In this document: one piece after another, positions 12,401-24,662 of the stretch
How positions within the stretch are numbered: the first letter of the stretch is position 1
Layout of the letters: each line of letters begins with the position of its first letter
DNA from: Symbiotaphrina buchneri
Taxonomy: Eukaryota > Ascomycota > Symbiotaphrinales > Symbiotaphrinaceae
Direction: 5' to 3'
Length of the DNA stretch: 64,000 nt
NCBI GenBank assembly: GCA_001599915.1
Contig: BCIG01000009.1
Location: 248,001 to 312,000, forward strand
Position numbers and translations under genes: made by a program
The notes under the pieces: model-generated
Databases searched by the model: none
Told to the model about the DNA's origin: nothing
The model's input: the letters and a program-made list of their open reading frames with translations, nothing else

Positions 12401-13835
12401 CCGCCCGTTCCACCACGGCCTAAGACAGCGGAAACTCAACAGAACATCAGGGATGAAGTTGAATTAGGCGCCCAACAAGATGTTACAGAAGTCATTGCCA
12501 ACGTTCTATTCCAGTTGCAATGCGCAATTAGACCAAGGGATGTGGATAAGGATGGAGAGCAAATTGATGAAATCAAGGAGTTAGTGTCTCAGGGAACCCC
12601 AAAATTGTGTTGCTGACAGCTGTAGGCTTTTTTTCGGCAAGACACGATCCTACATCAAGAAAGAAGGTCAGGTGCGCATGAAGGAGGAATATTTCTCTGA
12701 CATCAAAATTGATGTGGCTGCTGGACCGCGCGACATATACTCCGCTCTTGATGGGGCCTTTGACGTGCAAGAAGTGCAAGTTGGTGATGCCTTTGCCCAG
12801 CAATTTGCTACTATCAGTCGCCTGCCGCCAATCTTGCAAATCCAGATTCAGCGAGTCCAGTTTGACCAGGTCAAGAAGACGTCCTACAAATCGACAGCTC
12901 ATTTGGAGTTGAAGGAGACGATCTTCTTGGACCGTTACATGGACACGGACGATCCGGCATTCATGCAACGGAAGGAGAAAATCTGGCAATACAAGAGCAT
13001 GCTGAGAGAATTACAAGCTCAGAAGGCGGATTTGGCTCAAAAAGATGTAAGCATACAGTTCCAGCCGATCCGACGGTGACTGACGACATCAGGCGGAGTT
13101 CAACATGGACGTTCCGGATATCTTAGATTCTACGGGAAATTACCTCCAACAAATCCACGACCTGGTCGATGAAGATGCCATGGTCCTTATAGATACAGAC
13201 CTTTGTAGTGGTCTGGGAAACATGGCAACTTCTATCAGAACGGAACTTGAAGGTATTACACGCGATAGTGCACCCATCAAACGCTCAGCACATGAGTAAC
13301 TGACACGTGTGAAGATATCGAAGCAAAGATCAAGAAACTCAACGATACAGTTGCGACTGAGTTCAATGACCTTACTTCAATACCTTATAGGCTCCATTCT
13401 GTGTTTATCCATAGAGGTAAGACATTGTGCCTATAAAGCAACCCATTTATTGATGGAGGTTAATCGGTCATTCCAGGGTCTGTCTCCTTTGGTCATTACT
13501 GGATCTATATCTATGATTTCAAACGGAAGCTATGGCGAAAGTACAACGATTCTTATGTCACCGAGGTCAGAAACACCAAGGAGGTATTTGAGCAGGAGAG
13601 CTATAACCCTGCTACTCCTTACTTCCTCGTCTATGTAAAGGACGATATGAAGGACGAGTTGGTCGACGCCGTATGTAGGGACGTGCCTCCCCCTGAAGCC
13701 AGCAAGGTTGAGGATGTTACCATGACGGAGTCCGGAGCAGAACAACCGACAGAGAAGGATCCCTTCGCCGATCCTTCTGGGACCGAATACTCGGACGTCA
13801 CAGCGCAAGCGCAGGTGGAGCACATCGAGTGGTGA
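9425..13835 (+). CDS. UBP2: Ubiquitin carboxyl-terminal hydrolase, Ubp2 type
   Basis: Eleven exons give 1286 aa: 9425-10198, 10254-10449, 10500-10551, 10606-10994, 11058-11146, 11209-11743, 11796-12579, 12626-13046, 13093-13252, 13315-13416, 13477-13835. Yeast Ubp2 is of similar size; it trims K63-linked ubiquitin chains and works with the Rsp5 ligase in membrane-protein sorting. The catalytic Cys box GLENVGNTCYLNSLLQF places the nucleophile at about Cys624; QQDVTEVIANVLFQL is the second USP box; the His box SVSFGHYWIYIYDF places the general base at about His1174, followed by KYNDSYVTEV. The N-terminal half has the family start GKTAPRLIYDFYLYDP. All ten introns are 46-63 nt. Met5 is an alternative start. 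Met1 is used because it is the first ATG in frame. Confidence 0.92.
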
Positions 13836-16800
13836 TTGCTGAGTATCAGGCAGACAGATATATCTGAAGTGGATTTTGACGGAGATAGCATGGCTTGCGA
13901 GCTTATGGGCGCTATGTCACAGGATTTGCATTTGCGGATTGCATTTGCTTGGTCATTTTGTCTATCGTCGTCTTAGGGATACCCTGGGCAGGAGCGCATA
14001 CCTCATCATCATCTTAGAGCATAGCGTGGAGCAATATCAATGAGCTTTGAAGGTTCAGTCAGCAAACCAGGACAGCGGTAATGGCAAGATCGACGTGAGC
14101 CTGAGCGGTGCGTGCGCCGCGTCTCAGATCTTCGGCGCGACGCACCCAGATCGCGGCGCGCACGAGCACGCGGGGGCCACCGCATCTCCCCCGAATCGGA
14201 CGGTAAGGCAGGGGCCATCGATCGTTGGGATGGACTTTGCCTGACCTCGACTCGATCCGTGGGCGGGTGGACGCATTAGAGTTTTGCTTTTTGGGGCGTA
14301 CAGATCTGGCATCACGAAATACAGATCTTGCATCACCGTCCGGCCGGACGGGTGTAGCCACCACCTAACTTAAAACTGTAGGTCTGATGCTGCGGCTTGC
14401 CGTGGCGGCCCCCTTCCCCATCGATCCATCAACGCCGGCCGACCCAGGCCTGTGGCGGCAACAGTACCCTAACTGCCTTTGGCTGGAATCGCTGGATGGG
14501 GTCTTTGGTCCTGGACGAAAGCGTCTGGCAGGGTGTGGCTAGCTAGCTTTGTCATTCATTACTACCGTCTATGATAATTGGAAATATCTGCTAGATACTA
14601 CAATATGACCCTCGGACCCTCCTTTGGGTCCTGCCAAAAGTGATCGATATCACATCCTCGGGTCTTCGGCGTCTTTTAGATCGCGACCCGTTGGAGCCAT
14701 GGTGATCAGACTGGAGCTAGACTGCGGTAGTGAACACTACCTTAACGGATCATACGATGTTGGATCCTCAGCGCGATGTGACAATGTCTGTGTGGGGCTT
14801 GACGAATTGCTTTCTCCCCTTCTGCCTCTCCAATCTTATTCGTGGGTAACAGTCCCTCTACAGAAACCACACCGAGACAGAACGGGGCGAAAATCTCCCA
14901 AGATTTCTCTGCGTTTGAATGAATTGCGGTAGGCGACACCGGTAGTTGCCGTTTGTACGACTCTGGGGTCATTTCTTGAAAAGAAACTCAGCCGTGGGAT
15001 CCGATATCGGACGAGGGAAAGGAACATTAAGATCGGTGCATATTCACAGCAGCGGCTACTCGTTGCAAGTTGTACTTCGTACGTGGAATTGTGGATGTTC
15101 CTTTGCGTGGGAGTGCTTAATCTCGGTACGAGACACCTGAGCATGTTGAGGTCGCTTCGTCCAATCGGACATTGAGGACAACAAATCCGATGGAGCCGTG
15201 TCCGGCATGCGATTCGTACGGGCGAGGGTGCCACTCCGCAGTCGCCATGGCCCGCTTGCTTTTCGCCCATTGGCCTCTCATACTTCAGCCCGTGACGTAC
15301 CGCCGGGAAATGCTTCCTACCGGGCCCATGTAGAGGCCCATGTAGAAACACGATGAAAAATGCTGCGGCTGCGCCCCGTTATGTTCGGACCGGTAGTTGG
15401 GAACTGCCAAGGCTTGCAAGTCGCGATCCCTAGGAATTAACTTTGGCCCTTGGATCTCAACGTCGGCCTGCCGCTGCCAGAGAGCGCGAGGGCACATCGG
15501 GCCTGCAGATCAGACGGCTCGCAACCAACTTTAAGGCCAGCCTTTCTCGTCTGGGCCTAGACCCTTTCCGAAGTTTTTGCTGAGGTGTAAGTGTGGACTG
15601 CCTCTACGCGAGTTGCCCAATGGGGAAATATCATGTCGATCAGGACGGGCTATCTTTGTAGCGCGCTGTCAGTACGAGGTAGTGTAACCGAATCTTTTCC
15701 CAGCAAAGCTCCAATTGGGTACTTCGTACTTCATGCGGATACATGGGTGGATTCAGTGAAGGGGTGAAGTAGCCCGAGGCAGATGCTCCTACGCCGACTG
15801 ATAGGTGCGAGCAGCAGTACCAGTTAGGTAACTTCAATCTCAAACCCCTCAACGTGCCTATCATGAGCCCCTGTACAAAGTAGCTGCAGGCAAGGGGGCC
15901 AGATAACAGATTTGTTTCCTTGACCACGTGGAGCCAGTCCTCTTGCTTCAATGGGTGTGATCTTCGCCAACATCGTCCTCAGAACCGTAACCTGTGATAA
16001 GGCCCCCAAGCCCGTCTCACCGGTACAGATGGGCTTGAAATAGGTGGCATTTCCGTAGGGCCTGTGGACCCATCTCCCCAGACTCGACCGTGGGTGGCTG
16101 TCTGCGTTTGAGGATGGGTGCTTAAGGTAGTTTAGGTAGCTTCGTAGACAGAGAACACCTCCGAGAGACGAATTTGTAATTTGGAACTGCGTTGCCCCCC
16201 ATCATGTCCCAATCTCCTCATTGTGACGTTTGCGACAAAACTTCCAGGCCTGTGGAGTCGGGCCCGACAGGACCCCCAGCCGTGCGAGAGGTCGGTGCGT
16301 GGACGGGAATTGCCGCGGCCGGGACACAGGTGATTCCAAATCGCCGATTACGAACATCGAGCTACTTGGCTGGACAGAAGTTGGAGGGGATGCATGCAGG
16401 CAGTACGAGTGTCGGCCCTGCTCTTCTTGATAGCCTCCGTATTGCGATCAAATTGCACATGTCCCCGGGAGACGAAGCCGACCGATAGGCAGGAGATGAG
16501 GTGGTAACAGTGGCTGTGGCTTCTTCCGGGGCAAACGAGTCGATCGTCCGAAGCTGCAGCACTCCGACCGAGGGGGAGGGATTGGGTGACGCAAAGGTGC
16601 TGAACTGGGCCGGCAGTGGGATGAAAAAGGACGATGGAGGGTGTCACATACCGGAGCGGATGAGAGCAACTCGGTCCTCGTACCCCGTACAAAGTTGAAC
16701 GATCTGAGCAGGGGCCCGCTCGGCAATCTGGCGCTAAGTGACTAGCGGGAACCTGTCAATCTGCCCAGGTGCCCAGGTGCCCAGGTGCCCAGGTGCCCAG

Positions 16801-18458
16801 GTGCCCAGGTGCCCAGGTGCCCAGGTGCCCAGGCGTGCCTCAAGAGGCGAACAGACCGCCGGGGTGGAAGAGCGCGCAGGAAGGTCTAGTCCCGATGCGC
16901 GCACAGAGGCACGCACGCATAAAGGCCCGCCCATTATTACAAATGGGAATTAGCCAAATTATAGCTCAGGTCATGGGAAAGAGGGGATCGCCCCTAAGCT
17001 CCCAGGCTTGCAAATCCTTTTTGACGTGCCCTTCCTCCCTTCCTCCCGTCATTGGTTGGACTGGTTCCCGACGCCGCTTGTCAGTTCAAAGGTACTTCCT
17101 GCTTGCGTAGTCGTCCCACTAGATATCCATGTACCCCTACGGAGGAACTAGCAAAAAGTGGAGTCCACTCAACACACACAGCACCGCAACGCAGAATCCC
17201 CTCTGATCCGCCTGCCTCGCCCTCGGCGACGCAAATCGGTTTTTTGGCACACGCTGGGCGCTCTTTCCTCACCCATGTATGTGCGGTAAGTTCAGCGATC
17301 GTCGCAAGCTTGCCCGAGATGCCCTTGTATATTCTGCACTTCTTCTAGGTTAGCGGCACAACTTTAGGAATTTGCTGTTGTTTGGCACCCCATTATCAAG
17401 CCTGAGGAAGCTCGCCCGTTGTTTCCCCCATGCCTACCTATTAAGGCAACAAGACGAGTGGAAATATCATCCGTGCGGCCCTTGAGAGCGCTGCTCACGG
17501 TGCTCAGTCCCCCCGGCAGCCAGACCCTGTTTTCAGAAGTGTGGTTATTGCAACGACTGACCTGAGCTACCTTACCTTACCTCACCTTTGCCCACCGTCA
17601 CTTAGCATCTTCTAGTCCTCTTGGGTCTGTGGCACATCCGTCTTTTGTCTTTATCAATCCTTCCCCGTCCTCTCGTCTCGCCCTGCGTTCCACAATCCCT
17701 TCACACCTTCAGCCTGTGTCCTGTTCCCGCATCGCATCACTCGATTCCCATTGGGAGCCCAGCTCGACGCGTTCTCTTGCGCGGTCTGCTCCTTGTCTCC
17801 CCCGGACAATCGACAACAACACCTGCCTACCATCTGTCTGAGTCTCTCTTCTCGTCCGTCACATGCACCTGGCACCAAGCCCAATAGATCCAAGTGACGC
17901 CCAGATCTCAATTCGAACTCTCAACCCCGGGTCGCACACCGTCACCCGTCGTACCGCCATCGTACCGGATCTGAAGACGCACCTCTAGCGGCATTGCTGG
18001 CTCATCTCGCCTACAAGTATCGACGACCAACCGCCTCCGAGGTCCTGCCACCGACGAGCCGTGTTTCTTTCCCTACTGCTGCCTTCCATATCGTGGTGCC
18101 GTCACGACAACTCTGTCTGCAGCTGCGGCCACTGTCCATACCATCGACCCCTCTTTTGCAGGCCCATGCACTCAAGGTAGTTTCGAGTGGACACCTCACC
18201 CGAGATCTTTAACGCAGATAAGCGCAGATCTTTCGTCTATCGACCGTTATCTTCAAAGCTCCTCATCTGTGCCCGAGTCGTTCTGTCATCGTTAGACATA
18301 TATCGGCATTCCAGCCATAACTCTTCCCGATCTGTGGCGCCTATCCAGTCCGTCTTTCTTCAGTTTCATATATACAAAAACATTATAATCCTCAAACTTT
18401 GTCTTGAGTGACATAACTCAGAGACACGTCAACAACACCGCCATCTTCACAATACAAT
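13836..18458. other. Large 4.6 kb intergenic region with repeats
   Basis: This is the longest gene-free stretch of the window. It holds a 16-bp direct repeat with period 21 (ACAGATCTGGCATCAC, one mismatch, 14300-14336), two exact copies of GTACTTCGTAC (15072 and 15719), a GC-rich patch near 14100-14180, and the 8-bp minisatellite at 16763. From about 17500 to 18458 the + strand is pyrimidine rich and has the look of a long promoter and 5' leader of the gene at 18459, including a short open frame at 17621-17887. Open frames elsewhere (up to about 170 codons) have no family resemblance. Confidence 0.45.
16763..16834. repeat. 8-bp minisatellite (GCCCAGGT)9
   Basis: Eight exact head-to-tail copies of GCCCAGGT are followed by a ninth copy ending in C. 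The period is not a multiple of three, so the array reads as open frame in every phase on both strands and should not be taken as coding. Each junction makes CAGGTG, an E-box-type hexamer. Confidence 0.95.
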
Positions 18459-19745
18459 ATGCCGCCTCAGCGGACAATCCCTCCGGCCAAGGCCGTCAAG
18501 TCGGAAAGGACGCACGAAGAGAATCAAGAGCGGGCATACATTGCCGCATCAAGACGGAGTGACCGAAGTCTAGAGGCTCGGGTCGAGTCTGCGCGTCGTG
18601 CTTCAGAGATCCACAAGCGCCGGACTGGACGTTCACTGCGGGTCACTGAGCAAGATGTGATCAACGAAGAGATGTATGAGGAAGAAGACGATGACCTACC
18701 AATGCAGTACCGGAGATTGACCGCTCACCTCCAGACCGGGTCGACTGACTTCAACCGAAGACTTGCGGCCTACCTGACGAATCATGTCGCTATGCGGAGC
18801 GCCTTAGACCAGGCCATCAGTCAATCATATGCACACCAGTACCCCAATGCACCCTCGTTCGCGCACAACCAGTTCCCCGTCTATCCATCCCCGTTCGTCC
18901 AGCGGCAGGCTCCCTACCCGATGCCTGCCGGCAATGCTCAGAGAATGCAGCAGCACGGCAGGGCGGCATCGATAGCGGTGCCGCGAGAGATGACTGGCTT
19001 CGAAGATGCAAACGCTGGTATGAGCATGGCGAATGCTTCAATGCACTCTGAGCAGAGGCGTATGTCGATGCCAGCACCATCAGCCTCGCCCGCAGGATTC
19101 GGTATTCCATCACCCGCTCCATCCGTAACTTCCTCACAACGTCCCGGGATTTCTCGTAATCCTTCACAACAGGGCTCGAAGCCCCAACAACAGGCTCAGC
19201 AGGGCGGAGCGCAGCAATCGATGCAGCCTCCTCGCACACAGCCGCACGCGTACAATACAATGCACGCCAGCGGTGACTCAAGCCCTTTTACCACCACCTT
19301 GCCCCAAGAGTCCCAGCTCCTACTTGCCCCATCTTTTGATGCCGCGAACGATCCATATATGGCCATGCTCATGGGCACAGGCAGCATGATGCCGATGATG
19401 AACCAGCCGATGTTTCATCCGCAATACAATATGCTTGGTGCAAAACAGCGAGACCAGCAGCCTAACCTATTCAATAACAACATGGGCGCTACACTTGCGC
19501 CTAGCGCACTTGACATCTCTCAGAACCCGGGTGATTTTGGTCAATTTCCAGCAACCTGCGTAACACCCCTATCAGGGACTTATGGCCAGTTCTTCGAGAC
19601 CACCTTCCCTGGCAATCCACCCGAGAAGGCCCCGAAGATGAAGTCCGAGTCCGCCCACGATGTGGCGGATGTAGCGACTCCAGTGACTGATGGCGAGTGG
19701 AACTCCTTCATTGACGGCCACTCATGGGAGGACGCTGCTGTATAG
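18459..19745 (+). CDS. Conserved filamentous-fungal protein of unknown function
   Basis: Single-exon gene for 428 aa. I recognise the N-terminal block as the kind of sequence conserved across filamentous ascomycetes but cannot give it a function. Residues about 18-75 are a highly charged helix-like segment (HEENQERAYIAASRRSDRSL, then ARRASEIHKRRTGRSLRVTE), followed by an acidic EEMYEEEDDDLP stretch and a block with YRRLTAHLQTGSTDFNRRLA. From about residue 125 on it is Gln, Pro, Met and Ser rich and probably disordered; the C-terminus ends in an acidic DGEWNSFIDGHSWEDAAV. The composition resembles a transcription cofactor, but there is no DNA-binding domain that I can see, so this is only a guess. 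A long pyrimidine-rich leader precedes it. Confidence 0.8.
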   Translation: MPPQRTIPPAKAVKSERTHEENQERAYIAASRRSDRSLEARVESARRASEIHKRRTGRSLRVTEQDVINEEMYEEEDDDLPMQYRRLTAHLQTGSTDFNRRLAAYLTNHVAMRSALDQAISQSYAHQYPNAPSFAHNQFPVYPSPFVQRQAPYPMPAGNAQRMQQHGRAASIAVPREMTGFEDANAGMSMANASMHSEQRRMSMPAPSASPAGFGIPSPAPSVTSSQRPGISRNPSQQGSKPQQQAQQGGAQQSMQPPRTQPHAYNTMHASGDSSPFTTTLPQESQLLLAPSFDAANDPYMAMLMGTGSMMPMMNQPMFHPQYNMLGAKQRDQQPNLFNNNMGATLAPSALDISQNPGDFGQFPATCVTPLSGTYGQFFETTFPGNPPEKAPKMKSESAHDVADVATPVTDGEWNSFIDGHSWEDAAV

Positions 19746-20675
19746 TGGGATTGGAGGTCCGGCGCTATAACCCGCTGGTGGTACATACCACGTCACTCAC
19801 CCTCCACGAGCGCGAGATTTTATTTCCACGGCATGAGTACAGCTTCGCATATGTAATGTTGTGCATTACCGGCAAGACTGTTTCATAGCGAGAGCGTCCG
19901 TGTTCGAGCTTTGGCGCCTGACCTGGGAAGGCTGGGCCCGTCGCCGAACAATCTTGTGGTCTCCTTTCCCCACTCCGAGCACTTGACTTGATGGATATCT
20001 CACTGGTATTATTTGCGACTTTTGCTGCTTTAATGGCTGCGCCAGGGCTTTCAGGAATAAAACGAAGGATGATCCCTAGCGTTGATTTTTGGCACAGGAC
20101 TTGTTGATGGTTATTTCGGGTCTGTCTCTATATGACAAGGGCGTTTTGAAGACGATTCACCACTCTCGGCTTCGATTTTGATCTTCAATAATGTATTCTA
20201 CTACTTCATCGGCAGCGGCTATTTGGCCATGTTCCTTGCGGATTTGAGGCTGCGATCAGCGAGCGAAGCTGTCGCAATGGTGGGATCTAGATGGGTCGGC
20301 GTTCTAGGGGCCCATGCAATAGCATCAAGAGGGCTCGAGGGGTTAGGGCACATGAAATGATGAGGGATCGCCTCCTTTACAGCTGTTCTGTTCCTCCATC
20401 ATTGGCGCATCACCCCCGGAAAGCAGATTCAATGGGCCCTGAACTTCCGTCTCAATTGTAGATTCTAACCGCTACACCAGTCCCTAGAGCAAGGGACAGG
20501 AGGATAGAAACAACCATGCCCGACGCCCAGCAAGTCGCCGAAACCCTTCTTCGATCGCCTTTGAAAAGCATGTCCAGGCCATGCGGATACGCAGACGACG
20601 CAGACACCAGGCATGCCAGGCGGAAGCTGTCCTAGAAAGGCAGAAAACGGGAGAATTTTGCATGTCCATTTTACG
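19746..20675. other. Convergent 3' intergenic region
   Basis: About 930 bp between the stop codons of two converging genes, so mostly 3' untranslated sequence. A minus-strand sequence near 20463-20480 resembles a tRNA A box but lacks the rest of a tRNA. No gene was recognised. Confidence 0.5.
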
Positions 20676-21939
20676 TTACAACAGGGAATCAAGCCGTGTG
20701 AAGACGCTCAAACAAGCCGCAACAACCTGTGCAGAGAGAATTTGAGTCAGTCGATTATTCACTGAGGGCCAAGGGTTGTCTGAGGGGCAAGGGTTGTGTG
20801 CACTCACCTCCAACTGAAGCTCCTTATCCTTTGCGTTATTGACCTCCTCATTGATGACTTGCGCCAGGTTCGACCCTATCCCAGACGACCCGCCTGCTTT
20901 CCTCGCAAAGGGCCACTGTGAGTACTCCGCGAGCAATTCGTCCACCTGCGCGAATGCTCGTTCCCTCGCTTCGTGTCCGAGTGTAGAAAGAGCATTTTCC
21001 AGCACGTTCGCCGCGTACGCCGCGCACACCATTGCTACCGTTCGGAGGTACCTGAACTCCATCTCTTCTGGGAGGAACTGGCTGGGCGGCAGGACTACGG
21101 TCCGGTTTGTGAGGAGGTTCCGTACCCGCTTGCAGATGTCGTCTTTGGCGTTGCCATCAGCGACTGGATGCGTGGCCATGTCGAAGAGGAGAAAGTTGCG
21201 CTTCTCTGTGCGTAGGATGCCTTTGTCTACCAGTCCCTTGGCCAGCCTTTCCCTCACCTGCTTGAGCTGATAGCCGATCTTCATCAAATTCCATGTCTCC
21301 CCTAAGACAACCGACCAATATCAGTATCACTGCGGCACCTGGAACAGCAGAGTCCACCTACCACTCATGAGATCGATCCAAGAGCTGACACTCATCTTCT
21401 CACTGGACTTCATCATTTTCAGTGCTTCATCCAGTAATACCTCTCCTGTCAATGTGTCGTCCACCACCTCAATGACGCGGTCTGCCAAGGGAAAGCGGCG
21501 CCGCGACGAGTCTTTCTGCATGCTGACTCGACCTCGGAACGCCAACTCGATGACTATGCAACCCCGTAAAGCGTAAGAAATATTGTCGTTCCAGAACGAC
21601 AGGTACCCCTGGAGCAGTGTCAGCCTCTGTTCCGACCCAGGCAGTAAGCATAGATATCAGTACCTGCTTGTCCTTGAGACCCATGAGCAAGACCTCTTCC
21701 ATCAACGTCAATTTCGGCTGCTTGTTCCGCTCCGCACTCTCACTTATATCCCTTGGATCGAAGGCTATCTTGTGTCCATTTTCGCCGGCGCTGTATGATG
21801 TCTCTGGTGTTCTGTCGTAGGAAGGGCCCGACTTGGGTGTCGGTGAGCTGACACGGCTCCCCTCTGATTCGCCATTCTCTGCAACTCCAGCACCTCCAGC
21901 GCCCCTCCTCCGAGAGAGGCCCGATGCGCTGGAAGACAT
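20676..21939 (-). CDS. VPS74: Vps74/GOLPH3 Golgi glycosyltransferase adaptor
   Basis: Four exons (21939-21664, 21608-21362, 21301-20808, 20726-20676) give 355 aa. Vps74 binds PI4P on Golgi membranes and the cytosolic tails of glycosyltransferases, keeping them in the Golgi through COPI. The GPP34 domain is complete: [40 protein letters not shown], the beta-hairpin region ([20 protein letters not shown]) and the helical core [20 protein letters not shown]. The N-terminal about 75 residues are Ser/Gly rich with an RRRGAGG basic patch, as in other fungal Vps74. Introns of 55, 60 and 81 nt all have standard ends. Confidence 0.95.
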
Positions 21940-22545
21940 TGGTCAGAGATTGGAATTCAAGGCTGAGAGTGTAGAGGTTTCTTGATCGTGTCGGGCGCGG
22001 CACGTGGTAGGGGTGAGTACGGAGGTGTGGAGGTATCCCAGGCCACAGTCGCTGGTTGCGGATCGGTTACCAGACGGCAGACGGGGCGCTGCAGCGATTG
22101 ACTCTGCTCATTAGGCACCGGCTAAGCAGCCTTAGACAAGAGTCGCTGGAATCGTTGTTATCGTGGATATGGGAATTTCGTGGACCCCTTAAGGTTGAAA
22201 TGCACTGTGTCAATCAATGGGCAGTCGGGGCGCGTTGGTCCTCGCTAAAGGTTTCCGCCCGCTTGGCAAAGATCGGTGCTCTGCGCGCGAGAAGAGGAAC
22301 AAGGAACTTGGACGGCCAACAGGTCGGTGAATTTACGCATGTGGCTACAATTGAGCGGAAAGGTGGAACTCTAGAGATGATACATTTCCGCCGACAAGTG
22401 AAAGCATGCAAGCCCCAACTCTCCAGCAGAGGCTACGAATCTGTGCCAATTATACAAGGTCCCACGGTCTCCCCTCAGGATTTTGAGATCTTTCGCTCCA
22501 CTGCGTTCCTTTCCACCAGCTCCCTGCTCCGGCCATGTAAAGTAC
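21940..22545. other. Intergenic region VPS74-ACP
   Basis: About 600 bp containing the VPS74 promoter and the 3' end of the acyl carrier protein gene. A + strand open frame of 167 codons (22056-22559) crosses it and runs into the ACP tail; it has no recognisable domain and I treat it as chance. Confidence 0.45.
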
Positions 22546-23242
<697 letters not shown>

Positions 23243-23702
23243 TTTGATGAGGAGCCTAGAGGTGGAGTGGGTAAGGGAGGTGAAAGCAGTGATTTGAAGT
23301 TCTGAATGGAGGAAACCGATGATGTTCATAGGCACGTCCGCTAAAGCTTTCGAATAGTTCAAGTCACGTGATTCGTGGTAACAGTACGGTGTGAACACGG
23401 AGCAAAACCTCGATCAAAATGCCCAAACTTGCCCTTTCATGACGAGTGCGTGAAGAATCCTTTGTAGAGCGAGGATCTCGTATTTCAGCTGATTTTCTGA
23501 CCATGAAAAAAGCCGCTTCTGTGGATCTGTTCCCCGAGGTCCAGTATCACACAGTCTAAGGTTCTCGCTCGCTGGCCAATGACAGCATCGCAAAAGCGAC
23601 TTACAGCGACCTCAACATCATTTTAAGCACTGCGACATCTTGCCATCTATGATCGGCTGAACGCCATTGCCACAACCACCCGCTCCTAAAGCAACGACAG
23701 AC
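23243..23702. promoter_or_regulatory. Bidirectional promoter ACP / NDUFS8
   Basis: This 460-bp region drives two complex I genes in opposite directions. It contains the palindrome TCACGTGA at 23364-23371, 122 nt from the ACP start, which is the site of Cbf1-type bHLH factors. It also contains CCAAT at 23576-23580, 122 nt from the NDUFS8 start; CCAAT is the site of the HAP complex that regulates respiratory genes in fungi. The motifs are seen; the use of them is inference. Confidence 0.5.
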
Positions 23703-24502
23703 ATGTCAGCCATCAAGGCTGCGTCTATACTTGCTGGTACAGCCAGACCGGCCCTCGGTTTGGTGCGGCCGGCTGTTGTCCAGCGCCCCATCGTTTCCGG
23801 TGCCGCTGCCGCTTTCTCCTCATCTGCGCTCCGCGCCGCGAGCGGATCGGGTGCACCGCCAGCGGGGTTCAGGTTACCACCAAAGCCTCGATGGGATCAA
23901 GAAAGCGAAAGCACGCTCGATCGGGCAGGGAAATACTTTCTATTGACCGAGATGCTGCGGGGGATGTACGTCGTGTTGGAGCAATTCTTCAGACCACCGT
24001 GAGTCTGGCCGCATCTACCCTCGGGTCATCGCGACTCAACATTTCGAACAGATACACAATCTACTATCCCTTCGAAAAGGGTCCGATCTCACCCCGTTTC
24101 CGTGGCGAGCATGCTCTTCGCCGATATCCCACTGGGGAGGAGCGATGCATTGCATGCAAGCTTTGTGAAGCCGTCTGCCCCGCTTGGGCCATTACTATCG
24201 AGGCGGAAGAACGAGAGGACGGAAGCAGAAGGACGACGAGATATGATATTGATATGACTAAATGCATATACTGTGGTTTCTGTCAGGAGAGTTGCCCGGT
24301 GGATGCTATCGTCGAGTGTAAGTCATTCAGATCTTCCCCTGTTATGGCTTTGTGTGCTGAGCATTATCCAGCGCCGAATGCCGAGTATGCAACGGCAACA
24401 AGGGAGGAACTTTTGTACAACAAGGAGAAACTGCTGTCTAACGGCGATAAGTGGGAGCCAGAGCTGGCGGCTGCCGCGAGGGCAGATGCACCATACCGAT
24501 AG
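23703..24502 (+). CDS. NDUFS8: Complex I 23 kDa (TYKY) iron-sulfur subunit
   Basis: Three exons (23703-23998, 24052-24317, 24372-24502) give 230 aa, the normal size. It is a core subunit of the peripheral arm of NADH:ubiquinone oxidoreductase and carries clusters N6a and N6b. Both 4Fe-4S motifs are intact: [14 protein letters not shown] and [14 protein letters not shown]. The signature [20 protein letters not shown] precedes them, and the C-terminus [19 protein letters not shown] is typical. Residues 1 to about 45 form an Ala/Arg/Ser presequence for mitochondrial import. The ATG at 23703 was chosen because the presequence starts there; another in-frame ATG lies 36 nt upstream. Introns are 53 and 54 nt. 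Confidence 0.96.
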
Positions 24503-24662
24503 GGAGGCTTGGAAATGGCAAATTCATATGTATATGTAGCATAGCCGCTCAGTGTCAAGCTCAGGCTGGATGAGGCCAAAGTCGCCACCAGGTCTAATGC
24601 GTCAATCACATTGTGTCGATACAGCATTTCAATTAGATTCCACCTAATGGATTGTGATCTGT

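Noticed and set aside
16738-17110. Open frames with repeated CPGAQVPR or LGTWAPGH residues
   Set aside because: These are the 8-bp minisatellite read in several frames and strands; a period of 8 keeps every frame open.
20420-20490. tRNA-like sequence on the - strand (GTGTAGCGGTTAGAATC, like an A box)
   Set aside because: No B box (GGTTCGAATCC type), no anticodon stem and no pairing acceptor arms in the following 60 nt.
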